A stretch of DNA of 64,000 bases from Streptomyces longwoodensis (lineage in GTDB: Bacteria > Actinomycetota > Actinomycetes > Streptomycetales > Streptomycetaceae): contig NZ_KQ948567.1 in assembly GCF_001514125.1 (NCBI RefSeq), forward strand, positions 1 through 64,000, written 5' to 3'. Both the position numbers and the translations under genes were made by a program. Below are positions 8,772-16,303 of this stretch, in pieces (the stretch's first letter is position 1; every line of letters starts with the position of its first letter). The notes beneath the pieces are model-generated. The model saw only the letters and a program-made list of their open reading frames with translations, was not told the DNA's origin and did no database searches.

Positions 8772-9965
8772 TCAGGTTCGTACTTCGAGCAGCGGGACGA
8801 ACTGCTCGGCAGGAGTGAGCGAGCCGTGGTTGCCGACCATGGCGGACTCCTTCGGCTCGCGCTCCGAGGCGATCAGGAGCACGTCGTCGTACGCGGCGGC
8901 GACCACGTCACCGATGCGCGCGTACACCCGGTCGTCGACGCGCGGCCCGAACCAGCCCGCCTCGATCGCCTCGTCCCGCGAGGCCACCCAGAACTGCTCC
9001 CCCAGCACCTCGCGCCAGCAGGTCAGCACGTCGTTCGCGGCGCCCGGCACCGCGTAGACGTGGCGGGCGCGGCCCTCGCCGCCGAGCAGGGCCACGCCGG
9101 CGCGCAGCTCCCAGTCCTCGTCGAAGTCGATGCGGTGTTCCTCGTCGAACGGGATGTCGACCATCCCGTGGTCGGCGGTGACGTACAGCGCGCTGCGCGG
9201 CGGGAGTTGCTCGGCGAGGCGCTGCGCCAACCGGTCGACGTACATGAGCTGGCCGCGCCAGGTGTCGGAGGCGACGCCGTAGCGGTGGCCGGCGCCGTCC
9301 AGCTCGGCGTAGTACGTGTAGACCAGCGCGCGGTCGGCGGCGGCGAGTTGCCCGGCGGCGAAGTCCACGCGCTCCTCGCCGGTGAGGCGTCCGTGGAAGG
9401 TGCCGCCGCTGAGCGCGACCTTGGTCAGCGGGGTGTTCTGGAAGGTCGGCGAGGACACCTGGGCGGCGTGCACGCCCGCGTCGTGGGCGAGCTGGAAGAC
9501 CGTCGGGTACGGCTGCCAGGCGCCCGGTGCGGTCCACGGCTGCCAGCGCAGCTGGTTCATCAGCTCGCCGGTCTGCGGGTTGCGCACCGTGTAGCCGGGC
9601 AGGCCGTGGGCGCCGGGCGGCAGGCCGGTGCCGACGGAGGCGAGGGAGGTCGCGGTGGTCGCCGGGTAGCCGGCGGTGATCGGGCGACCGGTGCCGCCGC
9701 GGGAGGCGGGCAGCAGCGAGGTGAGGAACGGCGCCTCGTCCGGGTGGGCCCTCAGCTGCTCCCAGCCGAGGCCGTCGACCAGGAACACGCAGTTGCGGTC
9801 GGCCGGGGACAGTTCCTCGATGGTGGCCGTCAGGCCGGGCACGCCCGCGCCCGCGGCGAGCGTGGGCAGCAGGTCGGCGAGGGAGCCGCTGCCGTACTGC
9901 GGAGCGGGGGCGGAGCCGACGGCCAGCGGCTCGGCGTGCTGGTCCCAGGGCGCGGACTGGGTCAT
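8772..9965 (-). CDS. Nucleotide pyrophosphatase/phosphodiesterase-fold (alkaline phosphatase superfamily) protein
   Basis: 397 residues. The fold is recognised from CVFLVDGLGWEQL with its metal-ligand Asp and from the nucleophile region GYPATTATSLASVGTGLPPGAHG, where Thr/Ser follows the ligand loop. Later come YYAELDGAGHRYG and VTADHGMVDIP, which supply the Asp/His metal ligands. No signal peptide is seen, so it is probably cytoplasmic. The substrate is unknown. Its ATG overlaps the stop of the DUF5998 gene by one base (TGATG), so the two are co-translated. Confidence 0.88.
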   Translation of the reverse strand: MTQSAPWDQHAEPLAVGSAPAPQYGSGSLADLLPTLAAGAGVPGLTATIEELSPADRNCVFLVDGLGWEQLRAHPDEAPFLTSLLPASRGGTGRPITAGYPATTATSLASVGTGLPPGAHGLPGYTVRNPQTGELMNQLRWQPWTAPGAWQPYPTVFQLAHDAGVHAAQVSSPTFQNTPLTKVALSGGTFHGRLTGEERVDFAAGQLAAADRALVYTYYAELDGAGHRYGVASDTWRGQLMYVDRLAQRLAEQLPPRSALYVTADHGMVDIPFDEEHRIDFDEDWELRAGVALLGGEGRARHVYAVPGAANDVLTCWREVLGEQFWVASRDEAIEAGWFGPRVDDRVYARIGDVVAAAYDDVLLIASEREPKESAMVGNHGSLTPAEQFVPLLEVRT

Positions 9966-10552
9966 CAGCGGGTGAGGTCCGCGGTCGCCTCGGAGAGCGA
10001 CTGGGCGAAGGCGAGCGCCTGGCGCACCGTCTCGGGCCCGTCGCCCGCCTCGCTCACGCGCAGGCTGAGGTCGTCGGCCGTCGAGTTGCCCGTGTAGCCG
10101 TGGTCGGCGTCGCAGTTGGGGTCGCCGCAGGCGGCCGGCTCCAGGTCGATGCGGGAGACCGCGCCCCAGCCGATGGTCAGCACGACCTCGCGCGGGAGGG
10201 TGCCCGGCGTGTACGACTCGGGGTTGGCGACCACCCGGCTGACCACCACCGAGGAGATCCGGCCGATCTTCACCGACTCCGTGGAGGTCGTGGCGTACGG
10301 CGTCGGGGAGGTGTCGTCGGCGGCCTGCTCGTCGGTGTGGCTGACGATGAAGCGGTGGGCGGTGAGGACCAGTACGGTCACGTGGCGGCGGACCTCGTTC
10401 TGGTCGAACGTGGTCTCCTGGTGGACCAGGTACGACCGGATGGGCTCGCCGCCCACGGCGGCCTCCACCGCCTCGGCCACGAGGGCCGGGTAGTAGCCGC
10501 TGCGCTCGATCGCCGCACGCAGCCCCTGGGTCGTCGTACTGGTCTTGGCCAT
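9965..10552 (-). CDS. DUF5998 family protein
   Basis: 195 residues, no membrane segment. It starts MAKTSTTTQGLRAAIERSGYYP and contains a central beta-rich stretch (RRHVTVLVLTAHRFIVSHTDE). A CGDPNCDADHGYTG motif near residues 151-164 could bind a metal. This is a conserved actinobacterial family of unknown function, usually next to the phosphodiesterase-like gene with which it overlaps here. ATG at 10552 was chosen over an upstream TTG-type extension for family-like length. Confidence 0.85.
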   Translation of the reverse strand: MAKTSTTTQGLRAAIERSGYYPALVAEAVEAAVGGEPIRSYLVHQETTFDQNEVRRHVTVLVLTAHRFIVSHTDEQAADDTSPTPYATTSTESVKIGRISSVVVSRVVANPESYTPGTLPREVVLTIGWGAVSRIDLEPAACGDPNCDADHGYTGNSTADDLSLRVSEAGDGPETVRQALAFAQSLSEATADLTR

Positions 10553-10604
10553 GTGCTCCATCCTACGGGGACCCACTGACTGCGAGGGACGCCCGCGCGT
10601 CGTC

Positions 10605-13517
10605 TCAGTACACGGGGAGTGTCCGCGGGCCCAGGTCGTCGCGGGCGGGCGGCGGGGCCAGGCGGACGGACGCGTCGAGCACGCTCAGGCCGTGCGGGGC
10701 GACGACGACCGGCTCCAGGGTCACCGCGACGACCTCCGGGTGGTCGTCGACCAGCCGGGACAGCCGCAGCAGCAGGTCCTCCAGGGCCGGGGTGTCCACG
10801 GGCGTGGACCCGCGCCAGCCGAACAGCAGCGGTGCCGTGCGGATCGACCGCACCAGCGAGGTGGCGTCGCGGTCGGTGACCGGCACCAGGCGGTGCGCCA
10901 TGTCGTCGAGCAGCTGGGAGGCGGCCCCGGCGAGCCCGAAGGACAGCACCGCTCCGGCCGCCGGGTCGATCACGGCCCGTACGACCGTGTCGACCCCGCG
11001 CGGCGCCATGCCCTGGACGACCGGCCGCAGCTCCTCGGGCTTGCCGAACAGCCCGGTCAACTCGGCGTACGCCCGGCGCAGTTGTTCCTCGTCCGCGAGG
11101 TCGAGCCGGACGCCGCCGAGGTCGGCGCGGTGCCGCAGGTGCGGGGCGGTGGCCTTCAGGGCGACGGGGTAGCCGAGGTCGCGGGCGGCGCGGGCGGCGT
11201 CGTCCGGGGTGGGCGCGGGCAGGGCACGGCGGACCCGGATGCCGTAGCGGCCGAGGAGTTCGCAGGCGTCGTCGGGGCCGAGGGTGAGGCCCTGTCCGCG
11301 GGCGAGCAGGCCGTCGATCAGGCGGGCGGCGCCCTTCTCGTCGATGTCCTCGTACTCGGGCACCCTGCCGGGGTCGGCGGCGTCGCGGCGCCACTGCCCG
11401 TAGCGGACGGCCTCGGCGAGGGCGCGCACCGCGCGTTCGGCGGCGGGGTAGGCGGGGATGAGGCGGGAGTCCTCGGGGGCGGGGGGCTGGGGGGTGGGGG
11501 TCTGTGGGGCGGGGGCCGCTGCCGCGCCGCTCGGCCCGGTGGTGGTGGCCGTGGCCGGCGTCGGTACGGCGGCCGGTTCCGCGGGCGGCCCCGTGGTCGT
11601 GTCGGGCGCGCGCGTGGTGCCGCGGGCGGGGGGCGCGGAGCCGGTGGCCTGGGGCGCGGTGCTGGTCGCTGCGGACAGGGCCTCGGCCAGGCCGCCCAGC
11701 TCGACGTGGACGACGAGCACCGGCTTGGTGGGCACCGCGGCCGCGGCGGACCGCAGGGCCTCGGCCAGCTCGGCGTCCCCGGGGGAGGACTCGCCGATCG
11801 CCGGGATCGCCGTCACCACCACCGCGTCGCAGGTGTCGTCGGCCAGGGCGCGCGAGAGGGCCGCGTGGAAGTCGTCGGCGGAGGCCTGGGTGGTGAGGTC
11901 GCGCGGGGGCTGGGGGCGCAGCCCGGCGGACACGCAGGCGTCGTACGTGAGGACGCCGAGCGACTCGGAGTTGCCCAGGATGGCCACCTTGGGCCCGCGG
12001 GGCAGCGGCTGGCGGGCGAGCAGCAGGCCGGTGTCGACGAGTTCGGTGATGGTGTCGACGCGGATGACGCCGGCCTGCCGCAGCAGCGCGGAGACGGTGG
12101 TGTGCGGCAGGCGCGTGGCGCGCACGGCGTGGCCCTGCGGTGCCGATCCGGCGCCCTGTACGACGACCAGCGGCTTGGCGACCGCCGTGCGCCGCGAGAG
12201 GCGGGTGAACTTGCGGGGGTTGCCGATGGACTCGAGGTACATCAGGACGACGTCGGTGTCCGGGTCGTCGTACCAGTACTGCAGGACGTCGTTGCCGGAG
12301 ACGTCCGCGCGGTTGCCGGCGGAGACGAATGTCGACACGCCGGTCACGCCGGTGACGCCGCCGCCGCGCCGGTGCAGCCGGGACAGCAGGGCGGTGCCGA
12401 TCGCGCCGGACTGGGTGAACAGGCCGATCCGGCCGGCCCGGGGCAGCTCGGGTGCGAGGGAGGCGTTGAGGAGCACCTCCGGAGAGGTGTTGATGACGCC
12501 GAAGGAGTTCGGGCCGATGATCCGCATGCCGTACGCGCGTGCCTGGCGGACGAGCGCGCGCTGGCGTTCGCGCCCCTCGGGGCCGCTCTCGGCGTACCCG
12601 GCGGAGACCACGACGAGTCCCTGCACGCCGTGGGCGCCGCACTCGGTGACGGCCTCGGGCACGTGCTCGGCGGGGACGGCGACGACGGCGAGGTCGACCG
12701 GGCCGTCGATGTCCCGCACGGACCGGTGGGCGGGCACGCCGTCGAGTTCCCGGAGGTCGTCGGGGAACGCCTTGTTGACCGCGTGCAGGCGTCCGGTGAA
12801 GCCGGACGCGCGGATGTTGTGCAGCAGGCCGCGGCCGACGCCGCCGGGGGTGCGGCCGGTGCCGATGACGGCGACCGAGCCGGGTGCCAGCAGCCGCCGG
12901 ACCGAGCGGGCCTCGGCACGCTGTTCCCGCGCGCGCTGCACGGCGAGGGAGCGCTCGGTGGGCTCCAGGTCGAACTCCAGGCGGACGACGCCGTCCTCGA
13001 AGCTGCGCTTCTGGGTGTAGCCGGCGTCGGTGAACACCTTGATCATCTTGGTGTTGGCGGGCAGCACCTCGGCGGCGAAGCGGCGGATGCCGCGCTCCCG
13101 CGCGACGGCGGCGATGTGTTCGAGCAGGGCGGAGGCGACGCCCCGGCCCTGGTGGGCGTCCTGCACGAGGAAGGCGACCTCGGCCTCGTCGGCGGGCGCG
13201 GAGGCGGCCATGCCGTCGGCGCCGATCCGGTCGTAGCGTACGGTGGCGATGAACTCGCCGCCGACCGTGGCGGCGAGTCCCACCCGGTCCACGAAGTCGT
13301 GGTGCGTGAAGCGGTGGACGTCCTTGGCGGACAGGCGCGGGTAGGGCGCGAAGAAGCGGTAGTACTTCGACTCGTCCGACACCTGCTCGTAGAAGCTGAC
13401 CAGGCGCTCGGCGTCGTCGACGGTGATCGGGCGGATGCGCGCGGTGCCGCCGTCGCGCAGCACCACGTCGGCTTCCCAGTGGGCGGGGTACTCCGGCCGG
13501 TCCGAGGCGCTCTGCAT
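10605..13517 (-). CDS. GNAT/acyl-CoA synthetase protein lysine acetyltransferase (PatA-like, GNAT domain first)
   Basis: 970 residues. An N-terminal GNAT domain (about residues 20-185; acetyl-CoA loop VQDAHQGRGVASALLE) is followed by an NDP-forming acyl-CoA synthetase module. That module has a CoA-binding fold (SVAVIGTGRTPGGVGRG), a ligase segment (LFTQSGAIGTALLSRL), a Pro/Ala/Thr linker of about 60 residues, and a C-terminal ATP-grasp domain. The usual SHTG phospho-histidine loop is absent; HAVRATRLPHTT occupies the region. This suggests acetyltransferase regulation rather than synthetase activity. The GNAT-first order matches the S. lividans PatA type. ATG at 13517 is chosen; an upstream TTG at 13547 is possible. 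Confidence 0.88.
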   Translation of the reverse strand: MQSASDRPEYPAHWEADVVLRDGGTARIRPITVDDAERLVSFYEQVSDESKYYRFFAPYPRLSAKDVHRFTHHDFVDRVGLAATVGGEFIATVRYDRIGADGMAASAPADEAEVAFLVQDAHQGRGVASALLEHIAAVARERGIRRFAAEVLPANTKMIKVFTDAGYTQKRSFEDGVVRLEFDLEPTERSLAVQRAREQRAEARSVRRLLAPGSVAVIGTGRTPGGVGRGLLHNIRASGFTGRLHAVNKAFPDDLRELDGVPAHRSVRDIDGPVDLAVVAVPAEHVPEAVTECGAHGVQGLVVVSAGYAESGPEGRERQRALVRQARAYGMRIIGPNSFGVINTSPEVLLNASLAPELPRAGRIGLFTQSGAIGTALLSRLHRRGGGVTGVTGVSTFVSAGNRADVSGNDVLQYWYDDPDTDVVLMYLESIGNPRKFTRLSRRTAVAKPLVVVQGAGSAPQGHAVRATRLPHTTVSALLRQAGVIRVDTITELVDTGLLLARQPLPRGPKVAILGNSESLGVLTYDACVSAGLRPQPPRDLTTQASADDFHAALSRALADDTCDAVVVTAIPAIGESSPGDAELAEALRSAAAAVPTKPVLVVHVELGGLAEALSAATSTAPQATGSAPPARGTTRAPDTTTGPPAEPAAVPTPATATTTGPSGAAAAPAPQTPTPQPPAPEDSRLIPAYPAAERAVRALAEAVRYGQWRRDAADPGRVPEYEDIDEKGAARLIDGLLARGQGLTLGPDDACELLGRYGIRVRRALPAPTPDDAARAARDLGYPVALKATAPHLRHRADLGGVRLDLADEEQLRRAYAELTGLFGKPEELRPVVQGMAPRGVDTVVRAVIDPAAGAVLSFGLAGAASQLLDDMAHRLVPVTDRDATSLVRSIRTAPLLFGWRGSTPVDTPALEDLLLRLSRLVDDHPEVVAVTLEPVVVAPHGLSVLDASVRLAPPPARDDLGPRTLPVY

Positions 13518-13655
13518 GGGGCCCAGCGTACGGCTAGCGTCCGACAACGGCGCGAGGCAGTCTGTGGAGGACGCAGCCCGGGTCGAGGCCGCGGCCCGGC
13601 GCCCCCTCCGGAGGGGATCGCAGGACCCTCGAGGGCACGCGTCACGATGTGGAAC

Positions 13656-13671
13656 ACTGGTCTAGACAACC
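13656..13671 (+). promoter_or_regulatory. DasR-responsive element (dre) upstream of ptsH
   Basis: The 16-mer ACTGGTCTAGACAACC closely follows the dre consensus ACTGGTCTAGACCACT, with a TGGTCTAGACAA core around a perfect TCTAGA centre. It lies 25 bases before the ptsH start, a position that would overlap the transcription start. DasR control of PTS genes is established in Streptomyces; the match here is direct. Confidence 0.85.
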
Positions 13672-13696
13672 CTGAGACACTGAAGGGCAGCATCAC

Positions 13697-13978
13697 ATGG
13701 CTGAGCGCCGCGTCAACGTCGGCTGGGCCGAGGGCCTCCACGCCCGCCCCGCTTCCATCTTCGTCCGGGCCGCCACGGCCACAGGCGTCCCCGTGACGAT
13801 CGCCAAGGCCGACGGCAACCCCGTCAACGCGGCCTCCATGCTGGCCGTGCTGGGCCTGGGCGCCCAGGGCGGCGAGGAGATCGTGCTCGCCTCCGACGCC
13901 GAGGGCGCGGACGCCGCCCTCGACCGGCTGGCGAAGCTGGTCGCCGAGGGGCTCGAGGAGCTTCCCGAGACCGTCTGA
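13697..13978 (+). CDS. ptsH: HPr phosphocarrier protein of the PTS
   Basis: 93 residues. His15 in GLHARPAS is the phosphorylated residue, and Ser47 in NAASMLAVLGLGA corresponds to the regulatory Ser46 of firmicute HPr. It carries phosphate from enzyme I to the IIA domains of sugar permeases such as the GlcNAc system. GAAGGG precedes ATG 13697. The DasR box just upstream ties expression to amino-sugar availability. A strong hairpin follows at 14028-14060. Confidence 0.96.
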   Translation: MAERRVNVGWAEGLHARPASIFVRAATATGVPVTIAKADGNPVNAASMLAVLGLGAQGGEEIVLASDAEGADAALDRLAKLVAEGLEELPETV

Positions 13979-14027
13979 GCACCGGGCCGTCACTCCCCGC
14001 GCGGGAGGACGCCCACCGCCGTACGCC

Positions 14028-14060
14028 GAGCCGCGCCGCCCGCACCGGGCGGCGCGGCTT
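14028..14060 (+). terminator. ptsH terminator hairpin
   Basis: A perfect 14-bp stem (AGCCGCGCCGCCCG at 14029-14042 against 14046-14059) with a 3-base loop, 50 bases after the ptsH stop, followed by a short pyrimidine-rich stretch. Confidence 0.75.
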
Positions 14061-14263
14061 CGTCGTCCCCCCGGATGCCGTCCGACCGTTTTCGGAGCCG
14101 TTCTCGGACCGTGCCACGATCCCGCCCGGGAAATGCTCGGGCGCCCGGAATTCCGCGCGCGGGCACACGGAAGGAGCGCCGTCGCGAATTCACGACGGAC
14201 GCACAAAAAGACAGCCCGAAAACCCGGCCGTCGAATAACTCTTCTTTGTATACGGCGCTCGTG

Positions 14264-14959
14264 TTAATGCCGCTGGCCCGAGATGTTTACGGGATGTTGC
14301 GAAGTCCTCACACGGTCCTGGCGGTCCCCGCCGCCGGAGAAGCGCAGCCGGTGCGCGCTCGTGGAGCGCTCGGTGTGCAGCGCCGTGACCGCCCGCGCGC
14401 GCTCGCCGTCGCCGCGCGCCACCGCGTCGACGATCGCCCCGTGCTCCGCCCAGGTGTCCGCCGGGCTCGCGGGGGCCTCCACGGAGTACATCCAGGCGAT
14501 CTTGTGGCGCAGCTGGGTGAGCGTGGACGTCAGGGCGTGGCTGCCGGAGGCCTGGGCGAGCGTCTCGTGGAACCAGCCGCCCAGGGACCGCAGGTCGTCG
14601 CTGCTGCCCCGCCGGGCCCGCTCCTGGCCGAGCCGCACCAGGCCGCGCAGCACCTTGAGGTGTGCCTCGGTGCGACGCTGGGCGGCCCGGGAGGCGCCGA
14701 GCGGCTCGAGGAGCAGGCGCATCTCCAGCAGGTCGGCGGCCTCCTGCTCGGTCGGCTCGGCGACGCACGCGCCCGCGTGCCGCCGCGTGACCACGAAACC
14801 CTCGGCCTCCAGGGTGCGCAGGGCCTCCCGGACGGGGACCCGCGAGACGCCGTAACGGCGGGCGAGGAGTTCCTCGGTCAGCCGGCCTCCGCGCTCGTAG
14901 ACACCCGCGACGATGTCGTCGCGGATGGCCGTGCACACCGAGTGCGCGGGAATGCGCAT
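14264..14959 (-). CDS. GntR family regulator, FadR/FCD subfamily
   Basis: 231 residues. The N-terminal winged helix (about residues 8-72) includes LTEELLARRYGVSRVPVREA and TRRHAGACVAEP. An all-helical FCD ligand domain follows, with EMRLLLEPLGASRAA, FHETLAQASGSHAL and an EHGAIVDAVARGD metal/ligand histidine motif. The effector is probably a carboxylic acid, but its identity is unknown. ATG at 14959 has GGAGGT with good spacing. The flanking non-coding DNA to the left (14060-14263) is unusually AT-rich for the window. No adjacent metabolic operon points to a target. Confidence 0.88.
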   Translation of the reverse strand: MRIPAHSVCTAIRDDIVAGVYERGGRLTEELLARRYGVSRVPVREALRTLEAEGFVVTRRHAGACVAEPTEQEAADLLEMRLLLEPLGASRAAQRRTEAHLKVLRGLVRLGQERARRGSSDDLRSLGGWFHETLAQASGSHALTSTLTQLRHKIAWMYSVEAPASPADTWAEHGAIVDAVARGDGERARAVTALHTERSTSAHRLRFSGGGDRQDRVRTSQHPVNISGQRH

Positions 14960-15098
14960 GACCGACCTCCGCATTAATCCCCGTGAAACGTCGATGACGA
15001 CGTGTGCTCAGCGACTCTAATGCAAACGGCCGGAATTTCCGACGCCGGTCCGGAATCCAGGGATATTTTTTGGACAACGGGCCGTGAGAAACGCGAAA

Positions 15099-15121
15099 GC
15101 CCCGGCTCGGGGAGCCGGGGC
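15099..15121 (-). terminator. Terminator of the M23 peptidase gene
   Basis: A perfect 10-bp stem (GCCCCGGCTC against GAGCCGGGGC, 3-base loop) starts 26 bases beyond the peptidase stop on the minus strand. It is followed there by CTTTCGCGTTT, a modest T-rich tail. Confidence 0.8.
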
Positions 15122-15146
15122 CGCGGGTGTCCGTCGCCGGGTGGCG

Positions 15147-15899
15147 TCAGACGTTCACGCCGTGCTTGCGCAGGTACGCGATCGGGTCGATGTCCGAGCC
15201 GTACTCGGCCGTGGTGCGCGCCTCGAAGTGCAGGTGCGGGCCGGTCGCGTTGCCGGTCGCGCCCGAGAGGCCGAGCTGCTGGCCGGGGACGACCGTCTGG
15301 CCGACGGAGACGGCCAGCGACGACAGGTGCCCGTACTGGGTGTACACGCCGTCGCTCATGCGGATCACGACCTGGTTGCCGTAGGCGCCGCCCCAGCCGG
15401 CCGCGACGACCGTGCCGTGGCCGACCGCGTGCACGGTGGTGCCGCTCGCGGCGTGGAAGTCGATGCCGGTGTGGGTGCCGGAGGACCACAGGGAGCCGCC
15501 GGTGCGGTACCCGGTGGACACGTAGGAGTGCGCGATCGGCGTCACGAACGTGTTGAGCCGCTTGCGCTCGGCCTCGCGGGCGGCGCGGGCCCGGGCCTCG
15601 CGCTCCAGCTTCGCCTTCTTCACGGCCCTCTCGCGCGCGGCCTCCGCGGCGGCCTTCTCCGCGGCCGCCTGCTTCTGCGCGGCGGCCTGGTCGTCGACCT
15701 GCTGGGCGACCGAGTCGTTCACGGTGAGGACGGGGATGAGGCCGGTCTGCTCGACGGTGGGCTCGGCGGCCAGGGCCGGGGAGGCCACGGTGGCGAGGAC
15801 GCCGGTGGTGGTGAGCGCCGCGACGCCCGCCGCACGGGCGGTGGTGCGCTGGAGACGGCCGGGACGACGGTGCTTACCCGTGGCGCAGCTGAACGCCAT
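15147..15899 (-). CDS. Secreted M23 (LytM) peptidoglycan endopeptidase with coiled coil
   Basis: 250 residues. A long signal peptide (to about residue 45, cleavage near PALAAE) is followed by an Ala/Lys/Glu/Arg coiled-coil stretch (about 70-110) and a LytM domain. The zinc ligands are HTGIDF (first His/Asp), the YGHLS motif and HLHFE. It is expected to cleave peptide cross-bridges or stems in the wall during growth or spore germination. The 5' leader carries a c-di-AMP riboswitch, which fits known control of wall hydrolases in Streptomyces. Confidence 0.92.
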   Translation of the reverse strand: MAFSCATGKHRRPGRLQRTTARAAGVAALTTTGVLATVASPALAAEPTVEQTGLIPVLTVNDSVAQQVDDQAAAQKQAAAEKAAAEAARERAVKKAKLEREARARAAREAERKRLNTFVTPIAHSYVSTGYRTGGSLWSSGTHTGIDFHAASGTTVHAVGHGTVVAAGWGGAYGNQVVIRMSDGVYTQYGHLSSLAVSVGQTVVPGQQLGLSGATGNATGPHLHFEARTTAEYGSDIDPIAYLRKHGVNV

Positions 15900-15924
15900 G
15901 TAGTGGTGCTGTCCTTTCCTTCCC

Positions 15925-16070
15925 TCTCGCCTACCGGGTTAGCTGACGGGTTCGGAGCAGGAAGGTCTCCTACGGGCCCCCCTCGCGACACGCGCGGGCG
16001 CCCGATTCACCCCAGGGACTGATGGGTCCCCGGCTCCCCTGGCTCGCGCCGTACGGGGACTCGGCGATGA
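15925..16070 (-). ncRNA. c-di-AMP (ydaO-yuaA type) riboswitch
   Basis: On the minus strand the leader reads, in order: a GCCGAGTCCCC segment, GGGGACCCATC, GGGGTGAATCGG, GTAGGAGACCTTCC, CGAACCCGTCAGCTAACCCG and GTAGGCGAGA. These conserved blocks and their order are those of the ydaO class. It ends about 25 bases before the start codon of the M23 peptidase, with a GGAAGGAAAGGA ribosome-binding stretch in between. Ligand c-di-AMP normally turns these genes off. Boundaries are approximate. Confidence 0.9.
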
Positions 16071-16216
16071 CTGTCCGGTGCCGCGGGTGCGGCGCACTGC
16101 CTGACGGACAGCCCGGACGAACTTAGAGTGGGCCGCCTTCGATTCCCAAACGGAACCGGGCTTTTGTAGCGCATCCCACAGGGCAGAGCGGCAACCACTC
16201 GCCCAATTCGGACACG

Positions 16217-16255
16217 CAGGGGCCCTGGTGACGCTTCCGTCGCCCAGGGCCCCTG
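16217..16255 (-). terminator. Terminator of the M16 peptidase operon
   Basis: A 12-bp perfect stem (CAGGGGCCCTGG against CCAGGGCCCCTG) with a 15-base loop, beginning 49 bases past the stop of the second M16 gene on the minus strand. It separates that operon from the riboswitch unit. Confidence 0.75.
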
Positions 16256-16303
16256 TACCGCACGCGGTGTTGACGCGCCGTACGCGCGGCGTGCCGACCC
16301 GGC

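Noticed and set aside
10545..13796. 1083-residue plus-strand frame antisense to the acetyltransferase gene
   Set aside because: It is Gly/Arg/Val-rich without domains, while the minus strand codes for recognisable GNAT, CoA-binding and ATP-grasp domains.
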